Positions 10,089 through 19,099 of a stretch of DNA of 64,000 nucleotides are shown piece by piece. Source of the DNA: Candidatus Thiodiazotropha sp. (ex Codakia rugifera) (lineage in GTDB: Bacteria > Pseudomonadota > Gammaproteobacteria > Chromatiales > Chromatiaceae). The notes under the pieces are model-generated. The model made no database searches. It was not told the DNA's origin and worked only from the letters and a program-made list of their open reading frames with translations. Position 1 is the stretch's first letter, and every line of letters begins with the position of its first letter. Location: NCBI GenBank assembly GCA_025656675.1, contig JAHXHN010000002.1, positions 248,001 to 312,000 on the forward strand, read 5' to 3'. Made by a program: the position numbers and the translations under genes.

Positions 10089-11099
10089 ATGACCGATACC
10101 ATATTACGCCATGACTGGGGCCTGGATGAAATTGAGGCCCTGCTTGATCTACCCTTCAATGACCTGATATTTCGAGCCCAGTCTATCCACAGGGCCCATT
10201 TCGATCCCAATCAGGTACAGATGAGTAGCCTGCTTAGCATCAAGACCGGCGCCTGTGCCGAGGATTGCGGCTACTGCTCGCAGAGTGCCAAAAATGCCAC
10301 CGCTCTGGAGGCAGAAAAACTGATGCCGCTGGAAGAGGTGGTAGAGGCGGCCGGGGCGGCCAAAGAGAAGGGTGCCAGCCGATTCTGTATGGGTGCGGCC
10401 TGGCGCAATCCAACCGACAAGAATCTGCAGCGGGTTATTGAAATGGTCGAGGCGGTTCACGGATTGGGTATGGAGACCTGTCTGACCCTGGGCATGTTGA
10501 CCCGGTCCCAGGCGGAACAGTTGCACAGTGCCGGGCTCGACTACTATAACCACAATCTGGATACTTCACCTGAGTTCTATGCCAATGTGATCACCACCCG
10601 AACATTCGATGATCGTTTGGAGACATTAGCCCATGTCAGGGATGCCGGAATCAGCATCTGTTCCGGCGGTATTCTGGGGATGGGTGAATCACGCCGTGAT
10701 CGGGCCAGCATGTTGCGTGAGTTGTCCAACCTGCCTCGTCATCCGGAATCGGTACCAATCAATATGTTGGTCAGGATCGAGGGTACGCCACTCTATGATG
10801 CGGAGACAATCGATCCGCTTGAATTTGTGCGCACTATTGCGGTCACACGTATGCTGATGCCGAACTCCTATGTAAGACTCTCAGCAGGACGGACAGAAAT
10901 GAGCGATGAAATGCAGGCGCTCTGTTTTCTGGCCGGTGCCAATTCGATCTTTTATGGCGAACGTCTGTTGACTACTGACAATCCTGAAGCGGACAGAGAC
11001 AAAAGTTTACTCGATCGACTGGGCATGAAAACCGAGCAGGTGATTGAAACAGAGGTTAAAGCGGCCAAGATCCCTTGCAACAAGGTTCAGACCGGTTAA
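10089..11099 (+). CDS. bioB: Biotin synthase
   Basis: 336 residues from ATG 10089; upstream in-frame codons to 10011 run through the promoter region and are not family-like. A radical SAM enzyme that inserts sulfur into dethiobiotin. The [4Fe-4S] ligands are Cys56, Cys60 and Cys63 (CAEDCGYC). The rest matches BioB closely, including [11 protein letters not shown] and the conserved C-terminal [12 protein letters not shown]. First gene of bioB-F-H-C-D. Its last codon and stop lie in a 30-base repeat end that fills the gap to bioF. Confidence 0.97.
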   Translation: MTDTILRHDWGLDEIEALLDLPFNDLIFRAQSIHRAHFDPNQVQMSSLLSIKTGACAEDCGYCSQSAKNATALEAEKLMPLEEVVEAAGAAKEKGASRFCMGAAWRNPTDKNLQRVIEMVEAVHGLGMETCLTLGMLTRSQAEQLHSAGLDYYNHNLDTSPEFYANVITTRTFDDRLETLAHVRDAGISICSGGILGMGESRRDRASMLRELSNLPRHPESVPINMLVRIEGTPLYDAETIDPLEFVRTIAVTRMLMPNSYVRLSAGRTEMSDEMQALCFLAGANSIFYGERLLTTDNPEADRDKSLLDRLGMKTEQVIETEVKAAKIPCNKVQTG

Positions 11100-11123
11100 A
11101 CCCGGATTCCACAGTTGACCGTT
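11094..11123 (+). repeat. Solo end of a dispersed inverted-repeat element
   Basis: The stretch from GGTTAAACCC at 11094 through CAGTTGACCGTT at 11123 matches 63671-63700 at 28 of 30 positions. There it forms the left terminal inverted repeat of a 203-base element. Here only one end is present. It supplies the bioB stop codon (TAA 11097-11099) and the whole bioB-bioF spacer. Confidence 0.65.
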
Positions 11124-11124
11124 C

Positions 11125-12285
11125 ATGAAGAGGCTGGCAGAAGCGCTGCATCAACGTCGTAACAAGGCGCTCTATCGTACCCGACGGGTGGTTGAAACCC
11201 CGCAGCAACCGGAATTGCAGGTCGATGGAAAAAGCATGATCGCATTCTGTAGCAATGACTATCTGGGTCTGGCCAACCATCCTGATGTGATTCGAGCCAT
11301 GCAACAGGGTGCAGCCGAATACGGTGTAGGCAGCGGAGCGGCACATTTGATCACCGGACACAGCAGGCCTCATCACGCCCTTGAAGAGGCTTTGGCAGCA
11401 TTTACCGATCGGCCGAGGGCACTCCTCTTTTCAACGGGTTATATGGCCAACCTGGGTGTGATCACCGCCTTGTTGAAATCGGGTGACCGGTTATTTGAGG
11501 ATCGGCTCAATCACGCTTCGCTAGTCGATGCAGGGCAACTCAGTCAGGCTACAATGAAGCGTTACCGGCATGCTGATCCTCAAAGTCTGCGTATTCAACT
11601 GGAAATGAGTGAGGGTGGACAGGCCCTGATTGCCACTGACGGTGTATTCAGTATGGATGGTGATCTGGCGCCACTGCCATCCCTTGTCGAACTTGCGCAT
11701 GCCCATCAGGCCTGGCTAATGGTTGATGATGCCCATGGTCTCGGGGTATTGGGTGGCCAAGGGGGCGGTACACTCAGTTATTTCAATTTGGGGCTTGACG
11801 AGGTGCCGATACTGATGGGAACCCTGGGTAAAGGGTTTGGCACCTATGGTGCATTTGTAGCTGGCAGTGAGGCATTGATCGAGACCCTGATTCAACAAGC
11901 CCGCAGCTATATCTATACGACTGCTCCACCTCCTGCATTGGCCCAGGCAACCCTGGTCAGTTTACAGTTGGCGAGCCTGGAGTCTTGGCGTCGGGAGCGA
12001 TTGAAAAGTCTGATAGGGCGATTTCGTGATGCCGCGATACAGATCGGGTTGCCTCTGATGGACACACTGACACCGATTCAACCGATCGTGGCCGGCAGTG
12101 CCCAACAGGCTGTGACATGGAGCCAGCAACTGGAAAGCGATGGCATTCTGGTCAGCGCCATTCGTCCTCCCACGGTGCCCGATGGCAGTGCCCGTCTACG
12201 CATTACCTTCAGCGCCAACCATACAGATCGGCATCTTGATCGCCTGTTGGATGCACTCAGCAAGCTTTCTCGGGAGGTGACATGA
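11125..12285 (+). CDS. bioF: 8-amino-7-oxononanoate synthase
   Basis: 386 residues, the normal length. A PLP-dependent alpha-oxoamine synthase that condenses pimeloyl-ACP with alanine. Diagnostic segments are [35 protein letters not shown] (aspartate to the PLP ring nitrogen) and [13 protein letters not shown] with the Schiff-base lysine. It begins 25 bases after bioB and overlaps bioH by four bases (ATGA). Confidence 0.97.
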   Translation: MKRLAEALHQRRNKALYRTRRVVETPQQPELQVDGKSMIAFCSNDYLGLANHPDVIRAMQQGAAEYGVGSGAAHLITGHSRPHHALEEALAAFTDRPRALLFSTGYMANLGVITALLKSGDRLFEDRLNHASLVDAGQLSQATMKRYRHADPQSLRIQLEMSEGGQALIATDGVFSMDGDLAPLPSLVELAHAHQAWLMVDDAHGLGVLGGQGGGTLSYFNLGLDEVPILMGTLGKGFGTYGAFVAGSEALIETLIQQARSYIYTTAPPPALAQATLVSLQLASLESWRRERLKSLIGRFRDAAIQIGLPLMDTLTPIQPIVAGSAQQAVTWSQQLESDGILVSAIRPPTVPDGSARLRITFSANHTDRHLDRLLDALSKLSREVT

Positions 12286-13055
12286 GTCTGTCGGCTGAGA
12301 CGCGGGGTCAAGGCAGGGCGTTGGTGATGCTGCATGGCTGGGGGATGAACTCCGCAGTCTGGTCCGATTTTGCCGATCGGTTAGCTGTCGATTATCGTGT
12401 CACCCTGGTCGATCTGCCGGGTCACGGCAACAGTCCGTTTGATGGCGAACGGGGGCTGGTTGCCTGGGCCAGGGCCTGTCTTGATGTGGTGCCTGAACAA
12501 GCCGTCTGGCTTGGCTGGTCTTTGGGCTCCATGGTTGCGCTGCAAGCTGCCCTGTTGGAGCGAGCCCTAATCAATGGCATCCTGATTGTTGCAGGCATGC
12601 CGCGCTTTGTTCAGGCAGAAGCCTGGCCAGATGCGATGCCCCCACAAACACTTGATCTCTTCAGTCAGGCATTGGCAGATGATCACAAGAAGACCTTGGA
12701 GCGATTCCTCGCACTGCAGATGCTGGGCAGCGATCAGGCGGTGGAGACCCTAAGGCGGGTTAAATCTCGTCTGCATGAACGGCCCGATCCCATCCCTGAC
12801 GCCCTGGAAGCAGGACTGGCACTTTTAAGAACATGCGATCTTCGTGAACAACTGTCTGCCCTGAGCTGCCCCACCCGATGGCTCTACGGAGATCGGGACA
12901 CGTTGGCTCCGTCGGCGGCATCGGCAGTGTTGCAACAGTGGCTGCCTGAGGCAACGACCCATATTGTCCGTGGTGCCGCTCACACGCCATTCCTCTCTCA
13001 TCCTGAGGCGTGCCATCAATGGGTTACACGTAGTCTGGAGTCAATCCATGGATAG
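12282..13055 (+). CDS. bioH: Pimeloyl-ACP methyl ester carboxylesterase
   Basis: 257 residues, alpha/beta-hydrolase. Oxyanion segment [11 protein letters not shown], nucleophile Ser80 in GWSLGS, then the aspartate in YGDRDTLAP and the histidine in GAAHTPFL complete the triad. BioH removes the methyl group from pimeloyl-ACP methyl ester, ending the BioC/FabI elongation route. Overlaps bioF by four bases and bioC by eight. Confidence 0.95.
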   Translation: MSLSAETRGQGRALVMLHGWGMNSAVWSDFADRLAVDYRVTLVDLPGHGNSPFDGERGLVAWARACLDVVPEQAVWLGWSLGSMVALQAALLERALINGILIVAGMPRFVQAEAWPDAMPPQTLDLFSQALADDHKKTLERFLALQMLGSDQAVETLRRVKSRLHERPDPIPDALEAGLALLRTCDLREQLSALSCPTRWLYGDRDTLAPSAASAVLQQWLPEATTHIVRGAAHTPFLSHPEACHQWVTRSLESIHG

Positions 13056-13914
13056 TGGCAGAGTGGATGGCATTGATAAGCAGCAGGCACGTCTTGCCTT
13101 TTCCCGGGCAGCACCACATTACGATGAAGTGGCGGAGCTGCAGCGGGAGATCGGCCGTCGTATGTTGGATCGGCTGACCTATATTCGCCACCAACCCGCT
13201 GTCATCCTCGATGTGGGTGCTGGAACCGGTGATGCGACCCTGGCGCTGACCAGACGCTATAAGAAGGCTCGTACCATCGCCCTCGATTTTGCGTTGCCGA
13301 TGCTACACCAGATTCGTAAACGGGGCAGTTGGTTACGACGTCCAAGGTGTGTCTGTGGCGATGCAGAACAGCTGCCTTTGGCGGATCAATCGGTCGATAT
13401 GATCTTTTCCAATGCCGCCCTGCAGTGGTGTAACGATCTGCCAGGCACCTTCCGCGAATTCCTGCGGGTGCTGCGACCGAACGGGATGCTGCTTTTTTCG
13501 ACTTTCGGGCCAGATACCTTGCAGGAGCTACGCAGCAGTTGGTCGGCAGTGGATGGTCATTCCCATGTGAGCCCATTCCCGGATATGCACGACATCGGCG
13601 ATGCCATGGTGCGGGCCGGCTTGGCTGAACCTGTGGTGGATGTGGATCGAATGCGTCTTACCTACGATGATGTGCCCTCATTGATGCGCGATTTGAAAAC
13701 ACTGGGAGCACATAATGTAACAACGGATAGACCGCGGGGATTGATGGGCAAGGGCCGACTGCAGGCCATGTTTAAAGCTTACGAGGCCTTTCGGGTCGAG
13801 CGTAAGCTGCCCGCCAGTTATGAGGTGGTCTATGGACATGCCTGGGCTCCACAGCAACGACAGGTGGATGGTGTGACCACAATCCCTGTGGATCAATTGA
13901 AGATGCCAGGTTAA
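13048..13914 (+). CDS. bioC: Malonyl-ACP O-methyltransferase
   Basis: 288 residues from ATG 13048, which overlaps the bioH end by eight bases; a longer frame from 12964 lies inside bioH. SAM-binding motif I is VILDVGAGTGDATL; the N-terminal QQARLAFSRAAPHYDEVAE and GPDTLQELRSSW segments are typical of BioC. It methylates malonyl-ACP to start pimelate synthesis. Position between bioH and bioD agrees with this role. Confidence 0.95.
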   Translation: MDSGRVDGIDKQQARLAFSRAAPHYDEVAELQREIGRRMLDRLTYIRHQPAVILDVGAGTGDATLALTRRYKKARTIALDFALPMLHQIRKRGSWLRRPRCVCGDAEQLPLADQSVDMIFSNAALQWCNDLPGTFREFLRVLRPNGMLLFSTFGPDTLQELRSSWSAVDGHSHVSPFPDMHDIGDAMVRAGLAEPVVDVDRMRLTYDDVPSLMRDLKTLGAHNVTTDRPRGLMGKGRLQAMFKAYEAFRVERKLPASYEVVYGHAWAPQQRQVDGVTTIPVDQLKMPG

Positions 13915-13916
13915 GT

Positions 13917-14609
13917 ATGGGCAGTGGACTGTTTGTAACCGGCACCGATACCGGATGTGGCAAGACAGAGGTCACGCTGGGTTTGATGCACAAGCTGCAA
14001 CAGCAGGGTGAATGTGTATTGGGTATGAAACCGGTGGCGTCAGGTGCGGACCCGACCGAGTGTGGTTTGCGAAATGAGGATGCCTTGCGTATTCAACATC
14101 AGTGCACCCTTGAGATGCCCTATTCGGAGGTGAACCCCTTTGCCTACCAAGCACCCATTGCCCCACATCTGGCAGCCAAGGCTTCAGATCGTCCCATTCG
14201 TCTGGACGAGATACAGCAGGGGTACGAGCATCTTCAAACGTTATCAAATCGGGTGATCGTGGAAGGTGTCGGCGGTTGGCATGTTCCACTGGGGGATGAC
14301 ATCACTTTGGCGGATCTGGCACGTATGCTCGATCTGCCGATGATCATGGTTGTGGGATTGCGTCTCGGTTGTATCAATCATGCGTTGATGACAGCTGAGT
14401 GCATGCTCAATAGTGGGGTTCGCTTTGTCGGATGGGTTGCTAACCAGGTAGATCCGACAATGCAGGCGGCAGCGGGGAATCTTGCCACCTTGCAAGCATG
14501 GCTGCCCGCGCCATGCCTGGGTGAAATACCCTACCTTGAAAAACCGACACCGGAAACGGTTGCTGCCTGCTTGGATGACTTAATACTGGAACATATTTCC
14601 AATGAATGA
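13917..14609 (+). CDS. bioD: Dethiobiotin synthetase
   Basis: 230 residues. ATP-binding P-loop GTDTGCGKT at residues 9-17, KPVASGAD, and the VEGVGGWHVPL segment typical of BioD. It closes the ureido ring of dethiobiotin with CO2 and ATP. Last gene of the operon, starting two bases after bioC. A short stem (14620-14638) without a T run lies between it and the convergent rpoH. bioA is not in the window, so the KAPA aminotransferase must be encoded elsewhere. Confidence 0.95.
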   Translation: MGSGLFVTGTDTGCGKTEVTLGLMHKLQQQGECVLGMKPVASGADPTECGLRNEDALRIQHQCTLEMPYSEVNPFAYQAPIAPHLAAKASDRPIRLDEIQQGYEHLQTLSNRVIVEGVGGWHVPLGDDITLADLARMLDLPMIMVVGLRLGCINHALMTAECMLNSGVRFVGWVANQVDPTMQAAAGNLATLQAWLPAPCLGEIPYLEKPTPETVAACLDDLILEHISNE

Positions 14610-14688
14610 CTGCATGTCTCCCCTTATCATGTAAGGGGTGACCGCTTGTCAGAGTGTCTATCGCTGCTGGATATGCAAATAGCCTTGA

Positions 14689-15537
14689 TTAGGTGGCGAG
14701 TTGTGCCTTGAGCTTGTTCATTGCGTTCTTCTCGATCTGGCGAATGCGTTCCGCTGATACCTGAAACCGGTCGGCCAGTTCGTGCAGGGTAGATTTCTTT
14801 TCACCTAACCAACGTGCTTCGAGGATCTCTCGACTGCGTTCGTCGAGGCCCTTCATGGCAGCTATCAGCCGTTGCTTCATTTGAGACTCGCTATCCGAGG
14901 ACTCAAGTAGGGAAGCAGGTTCCATACGCATATCGCTCAAGAAGCCGGCCGGCGTGGCGGTTACCTGATCGTCATTGTCATGCAGCGGTCCATCGAAGGC
15001 GATGTCCTGACCGGAAAGTCGGGATTCCATCTCCAATACGGTCTCGGGTTTAACCCCAAGATCCTGTGCTACATCATCGACCTCCTGCTTGGAAAACCAC
15101 CCCAGACGTTTCTTGGAACTGCGCAGATTGAAGAACAGCTTGCGTTGCGACTTGGTGGTGGCGACTTTGACGATCCGCCAGTTCTTCAGGATAAATTCAT
15201 GAATCTCCGCCTTGATCCAATGCACGGCAAAGGAGACCAGGCGTACTCCCATATCGGGATTGAAGCGTTTCACCGCCTTCATCAGACCCACTGTGCCTTC
15301 CTGAATAAGATCGGGAAGTGCGAGGCCGTAGCCGCTGTAGTTTCGGGCAACGCGCACCACAAATCGTATATGAGATGTAATGAGTGTTTGCGCAGCTTGC
15401 AGGTCCTTGTGATCACGTAACCTGATAGCAAGGCGGTGTTCCTCTTCTGCGCTTAGCATGGGCAGTTGGAAAGCAGCGCTGATATAGGCGTCCATACTAC
15501 CGGTCGGTAGTGTTGTCAGTGCGATTTCATTGCTCAT
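14689..15537 (-). CDS. rpoH: RNA polymerase heat-shock sigma factor sigma-32
   Basis: 282 residues. Regions 2.1-2.4 ([41 protein letters not shown]), the RpoH-specific box [12 protein letters not shown], and region 4 with a helix-turn-helix ending in [13 protein letters not shown]. It directs transcription of chaperone and protease genes. It sits downstream of ftsX, in the conserved rsmD/ftsY-ftsE-ftsX-rpoH order, but with 580 bases between. A CIRCE operator lies 35 bases upstream of the ATG, which points to HrcA control of the regulator itself. Confidence 0.97.
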   Translation of the reverse strand: MSNEIALTTLPTGSMDAYISAAFQLPMLSAEEEHRLAIRLRDHKDLQAAQTLITSHIRFVVRVARNYSGYGLALPDLIQEGTVGLMKAVKRFNPDMGVRLVSFAVHWIKAEIHEFILKNWRIVKVATTKSQRKLFFNLRSSKKRLGWFSKQEVDDVAQDLGVKPETVLEMESRLSGQDIAFDGPLHDNDDQVTATPAGFLSDMRMEPASLLESSDSESQMKQRLIAAMKGLDERSREILEARWLGEKKSTLHELADRFQVSAERIRQIEKNAMNKLKAQLAT

Positions 15538-15571
15538 TGAGTAACCCCATTAAAAAACTGCTGGATGCATA

Positions 15572-15598
15572 TTAGCACTCTCTAAAGAGGAGTGCCAA
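15572..15598 (-). promoter_or_regulatory. CIRCE operator (HrcA-binding inverted repeat) upstream of rpoH
   Basis: TTAGCACTC at 15572-15580, nine bases, GAGTGCCAA at 15590-15598. The known consensus is TTAGCACTC-N9-GAGTGCTAA, so only one base of 18 differs and the spacer is exact. It is 35 bases from the rpoH ATG, in its promoter or 5' leader. Palindromic, so strand is assigned by the target gene. Confidence 0.9.
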
Positions 15599-16092
15599 CT
15601 CGTTATATGAGACCTGTCGCCGAACAAATAGTTCCTATAGGGAATGCAGGGTATTTATTTAAAATACAGTCGGTTAGATGGATAAATAAGAGGTTGCTTA
15701 TGTACTATTGGGAATAACTCGATGGAATGATGTTGAAGACATTCGACAATCAATCCAGTGCCTTTATGTTAGTGGTTTTTCTTTGCGTGCTTTATTTTGT
15801 AACATTATGTTTTATAAAGACAATAGTCGGCAGCCCGTTCAGAGTCAAACGCCTTTACAGGACTACCTCACTCGATTACATGCTGGAGATGTGGTGCACG
15901 CTCGCACCGTTTACAGCACAGCGGATGGAATCCAGTCAGTCACTGAAGCCCCTGGATCCCTGCATACGCTCATTACTGTCCGGAGTAAAATTCATTGACC
16001 AAGTACCCAGGTTTTGCATCTATCGTCTGGTAAGACTATCTACAAATTAACCGCTAAGCCCGAATAATCTTTGTCTTATTCATCAAACTATT
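15599..16092. other. Intergenic region between rpoH and ftsX
   Basis: About 500 bases on the upstream side of rpoH. It should hold the rpoH promoter(s). The only coding candidate is the weak small ORF at 15807-15998. No tRNA, IS or clear terminator seen. Confidence 0.5.
15807..15998 (+). CDS. Possible small protein, unknown
   Basis: 63 codons from ATG 15807 (MFYKDNSRQPVQ ... TVRSKIH). Composition is soluble and protein-like, but there is no ribosome site and a second plus-strand frame is open over the same stretch. No family recognised. It may be spurious. Confidence 0.25.
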   Translation: MFYKDNSRQPVQSQTPLQDYLTRLHAGDVVHARTVYSTADGIQSVTEAPGSLHTLITVRSKIH

Positions 16093-16111
16093 GGTGGGGT
16101 CCTGCCCCACC
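16093..16111. repeat. REP-like 19-base palindrome
   Basis: GGTGGGG-TCCTG-CCCCACC, just past the ftsX stop. Its reverse complement matches the palindrome at 47645-47663 at 18 of 19 positions. No T run follows on either strand, so it is not a classical terminator. Confidence 0.55.
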
Positions 16112-16117
16112 GTAAGT

Positions 16118-17062
16118 CTAGCTCGGCTCGATAGCACTGAGATGTCTTCCTACAGCGAGCCAGGATCCGATGAGTCCCAGCAGGGCACTGCCGAGCAGGA
16201 GTGTCATTACCGTTGAAATACCGAGTGAAGAGAGATCAAACGCACTCTGATAGAGGTTGGCCAGCTGGGCTATAGGTCCGCTCAACAGCGTGATCGAGAC
16301 GGCCACCAGCAACCAGGCAATAATGCCGCCGAATAGCCCATACCAGAAACCGGTATAAAGGAATGGGCGGCGAATGAAGGCATTGGTGGCACCGATCAAT
16401 TTGGTGATCTCGATTTCCGTCCGCCGGTTCTGGATCTCAAGACGAATGGTATTGCCGATGATGAGCAGTACTGCCATGCCAAGCAGGGCAGCGAGCACCA
16501 CCACGGCCCGCTGGGCAATCACGGTAATCGCCTGCAGACGTCGTACCCATTGAAGGTCGAGCTGGACGATTTCAGCTTCAGGCAGGAGCTTTAGTTCCCG
16601 TACCAGGCGCTGGGCTGTCTCGGCAGTAGTGAAGTCTGCCTTGGGCTGAATGATCAACAGGGCTGGCAAAGGGTTGCTGTCGAGTGCTTCCAGTGCGTCG
16701 GCATAACCGCTGAGAGCCTGGAATTCAGCCAATGCCTTTTCTCGAGTGATCAGCTCCACATCCTCAATACGTTGATGCAGGCGTAACTTTTCAGCCAGCG
16801 AGGCAGCCTGGTCATCTCTGATTTGCTGTTTTAGAAAAAGCGATATGCTGGCACCGCTATCCCATGTGCCACTGATGCTCTGTAGGTTACCGAGCATCAC
16901 ATGCAATCCGACAGGTAGGGCAAGGGCAATACCGATCACCGAGCAGGTCATCAGTGATGAGAGATGATTTCGAGCCAGTCGCCCCAAGCTCGCAAGGGCT
17001 ACCTGGGCATGTCGCTGCAGCCAGATTTGCGGGGCAATCAGCAAACGTTTTCTAAGAGACAT
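16118..17062 (-). CDS. ftsX: Cell-division ABC transporter-like permease FtsX
   Basis: 314 residues from ATG 17062, with AGGGAAG seven bases upstream; the frame extends to 17086. One N-terminal membrane segment, a periplasmic domain (ISLFLKQQIRDDQAASLAEKL), and three C-terminal membrane segments give the FtsX topology. With FtsE it regulates cell-wall hydrolases at the septum. Overlaps ftsE by 11 bases. Confidence 0.93.
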   Translation of the reverse strand: MSLRKRLLIAPQIWLQRHAQVALASLGRLARNHLSSLMTCSVIGIALALPVGLHVMLGNLQSISGTWDSGASISLFLKQQIRDDQAASLAEKLRLHQRIEDVELITREKALAEFQALSGYADALEALDSNPLPALLIIQPKADFTTAETAQRLVRELKLLPEAEIVQLDLQWVRRLQAITVIAQRAVVVLAALLGMAVLLIIGNTIRLEIQNRRTEIEITKLIGATNAFIRRPFLYTGFWYGLFGGIIAWLLVAVSITLLSGPIAQLANLYQSAFDLSSLGISTVMTLLLGSALLGLIGSWLAVGRHLSAIEPS

Positions 17063-17735
17063 GGATCGACTTCCCTGGCGTGTCACCCGTGAGCTGTCCG
17101 TTACTCAAGGTGAGTACCCGTTTCTGCATACGCTGGATCAAGTCGATATCGTGGGATGCAATCAGCAGGGTCACACCGACCTGATTGAATTGACTGAATA
17201 GTTCCATTATCTCCTGAGAGAGAGCTGGATCCAGGTTGCCGGTCGGCTCATCCGCGAGTACCAAAGGGGGTTTGCTGACGACTGCGCGGGCGATTCCTAC
17301 ACGCTGCTGTTCACCACCAGAGAGCGTGATGGGCGGACTTTTCTCTTTATGCAGCAGGCCGACCTTGTCGAGTGCTGCCCGTACCCGCCTGCCCGTCTCC
17401 TTATGGCCAAGCCCTGAAACGATCAATGGCAGCGCAACATTGTCAAAAACGGTACGGTCGTGTAGCAGTCTATGGTCCTGGAAGATCATTCCCACGTCAC
17501 GGCGGTGATAGGGAATCTGGCGGTTTTTCAGTCGGGTCAGATTGCGGTCGTTGACATGTACCTGACCGGCACTGGATCGTTCCAGCAGTCCGATCAGTTT
17601 TAACAGTGTGCTCTTGCCTGCACCGGAGTGACCCGTTAGAAACACCATCTCCTCCGCTTCGATGCGCAGGCTGACATTACTCAGGCCGGTATGGCCTCCA
17701 GGGTAGCGTTTACTGACATTATCGAAGTGGATCAA
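17052..17735 (-). CDS. ftsE: Cell-division ATP-binding protein FtsE
   Basis: 227 residues if read from TTG 17735, which gives [14 protein letters not shown], the standard FtsE start, seven bases after the ftsY stop. Upstream in-frame codons to 17897 lie inside ftsY and do not resemble FtsE. Walker A is GHSGAGKST at 35-43, the ABC signature LSGGEQQR, and Walker B VLADEPT. A TTG start in such a conserved gene is unusual; no in-frame ATG or GTG lies near this point. Confidence 0.93.
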   Translation of the reverse strand: MIHFDNVSKRYPGGHTGLSNVSLRIEAEEMVFLTGHSGAGKSTLLKLIGLLERSSAGQVHVNDRNLTRLKNRQIPYHRRDVGMIFQDHRLLHDRTVFDNVALPLIVSGLGHKETGRRVRAALDKVGLLHKEKSPPITLSGGEQQRVGIARAVVSKPPLVLADEPTGNLDPALSQEIMELFSQFNQVGVTLLIASHDIDLIQRMQKRVLTLSNGQLTGDTPGKSIHVS

Positions 17736-17742
17736 AGGGGTA

Positions 17743-18744
17743 CTAACCTTGTGAGTCGTTTTCAAACAGGGCGTCGACAAATTCGTCCGGGTCGAACTCC
17801 CGTAGGTCATCGATGCTTTCACCGACACCGATAAAACGGATCGGTACCTTGACCTTGTCGGCAATGGCAAACACAACACCACCCTTTGCCGTGCCATCCA
17901 GCTTAGTGATCACGAGTCCGGTCAATCCTACCGTTTCATTAAACTGCAGCGCCTGGTTAACGGCATTCTGGCCCGTACCGGCATCCACAACCAACAGCAC
18001 TTCATGGGGTGCGTCAGGATCGATCTTTTTCATTACTCGGGTGATCTTGGCCAGCTCTTCCATCAGGTTGGCTTTGGTGTGCAGACGTCCTGCCGTATCG
18101 GCGATCAGGACATCGATGTTGCGTGCAGTAGCGGCCTGAAGCGCATCGAATACAACCGAGGCCGCATCGGCGCCTGTGTGTTGGGCGATGACCGTGATCT
18201 GATTGCGCTCCCCCCAGGTTTGAAGTTGCTCCACGGCTGCAGCACGGAAGGTATCCCCAGCCGCAAGCATGACACTCTCTCCATCGAGCTGGAATTTACG
18301 TGCCAGTTTTCCGATGGTGGTGGTCTTACCTGCACCATTGATACCAACCATCACCAGTACCAGGGGCTTGTCGGTAAACCGCTCAGTTAGTGGGGTATCA
18401 GTGCGGTGCAGAATCTCTCTGAGATGCTGTTTTAGGAGACGCATCAACAACTGCGGGTCGTTGAGCTCCTTGCGCTTAACCCGTTCAGTCAGATCGTTGA
18501 TAATACGACTGGTGGCCTCTACGCCAACATCGGCGGTAAGCAGTAGAGTCTCTACCTCCTCCAGCAAGTCATCATCGATGGTTTTGCGCCCCAGGACCAG
18601 GTTGGCCAAACCATCAGTCAGGTTGTGGCGGGTGCGGGAGAGGCGCTCCTGCAAGCGGGAAAACAGGCCACGTTTCTCCTCGGCAGCCGGGACCTCTGCA
18701 GTGACCTGCTGTGGGGGCGTTTTTCGTTTACCAAATCCGAACAT
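17743..18744 (-). CDS. ftsY: Signal recognition particle receptor FtsY
   Basis: 333 residues from ATG 18744 (MFGFGKRK); GGTGG lies eight bases upstream. SRP GTPase with G1 GINGAGKTTTIGKLA, AADTFRAAAVEQL, DTAGR and TKLDGTAKGG. The acidic A-domain is short compared with E. coli FtsY, as in many other proteobacteria. It docks SRP-ribosome complexes at the inner membrane. First gene of ftsY-ftsE-ftsX. Confidence 0.95.
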   Translation of the reverse strand: MFGFGKRKTPPQQVTAEVPAAEEKRGLFSRLQERLSRTRHNLTDGLANLVLGRKTIDDDLLEEVETLLLTADVGVEATSRIINDLTERVKRKELNDPQLLMRLLKQHLREILHRTDTPLTERFTDKPLVLVMVGINGAGKTTTIGKLARKFQLDGESVMLAAGDTFRAAAVEQLQTWGERNQITVIAQHTGADAASVVFDALQAATARNIDVLIADTAGRLHTKANLMEELAKITRVMKKIDPDAPHEVLLVVDAGTGQNAVNQALQFNETVGLTGLVITKLDGTAKGGVVFAIADKVKVPIRFIGVGESIDDLREFDPDEFVDALFENDSQG

Positions 18745-19099
18745 GCAGCGGACCACCAGTACTGAGTCTGGAACTCTGTGATGATCACAGGTTCATAGTT
18801 GTTGTTTGGACAAACCCGATGGCCTCTGAAACAATGCCCCGGGCTGTAGCAGACGCTATTCTACAGCTCCCCAGGGTCAGATATAAAGGGCAAACTCCCA
18901 ACACCCATGTTCTGTCCCTATGAATGGCTGCCTGATAATTACTGATGCCTGATCGGAAACAGGAACAACCATCGCTACCGCATACGTGGAAGTGAGAGGG
19001 CTTTGGTAAGCGAGTGTTTCCGGACAGACACAGGTTAAGCACAGTTTTGAAATGGGATTGAATTCCAGTTTGATCGAATAGGATATAAGGATACCCTCA
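18745..19099. other. Divergent intergenic region between ftsY and the M16 peptidase genes
   Basis: 355 bases that must hold promoters in both directions. I see no gene, repeat or RNA. AAGGAT before 19100 is the ribosome site of the peptidase gene. Confidence 0.6.

Noticed and set aside
14620..14638. CCCCTTA-TCATG-TAAGGGG hairpin between bioD and rpoH as a two-way terminator; a similar CCCTTA/TAAGGG stem is at 37851-37866.
   Set aside because: Neither stem has a T run on either strand; kept only as weak structure.
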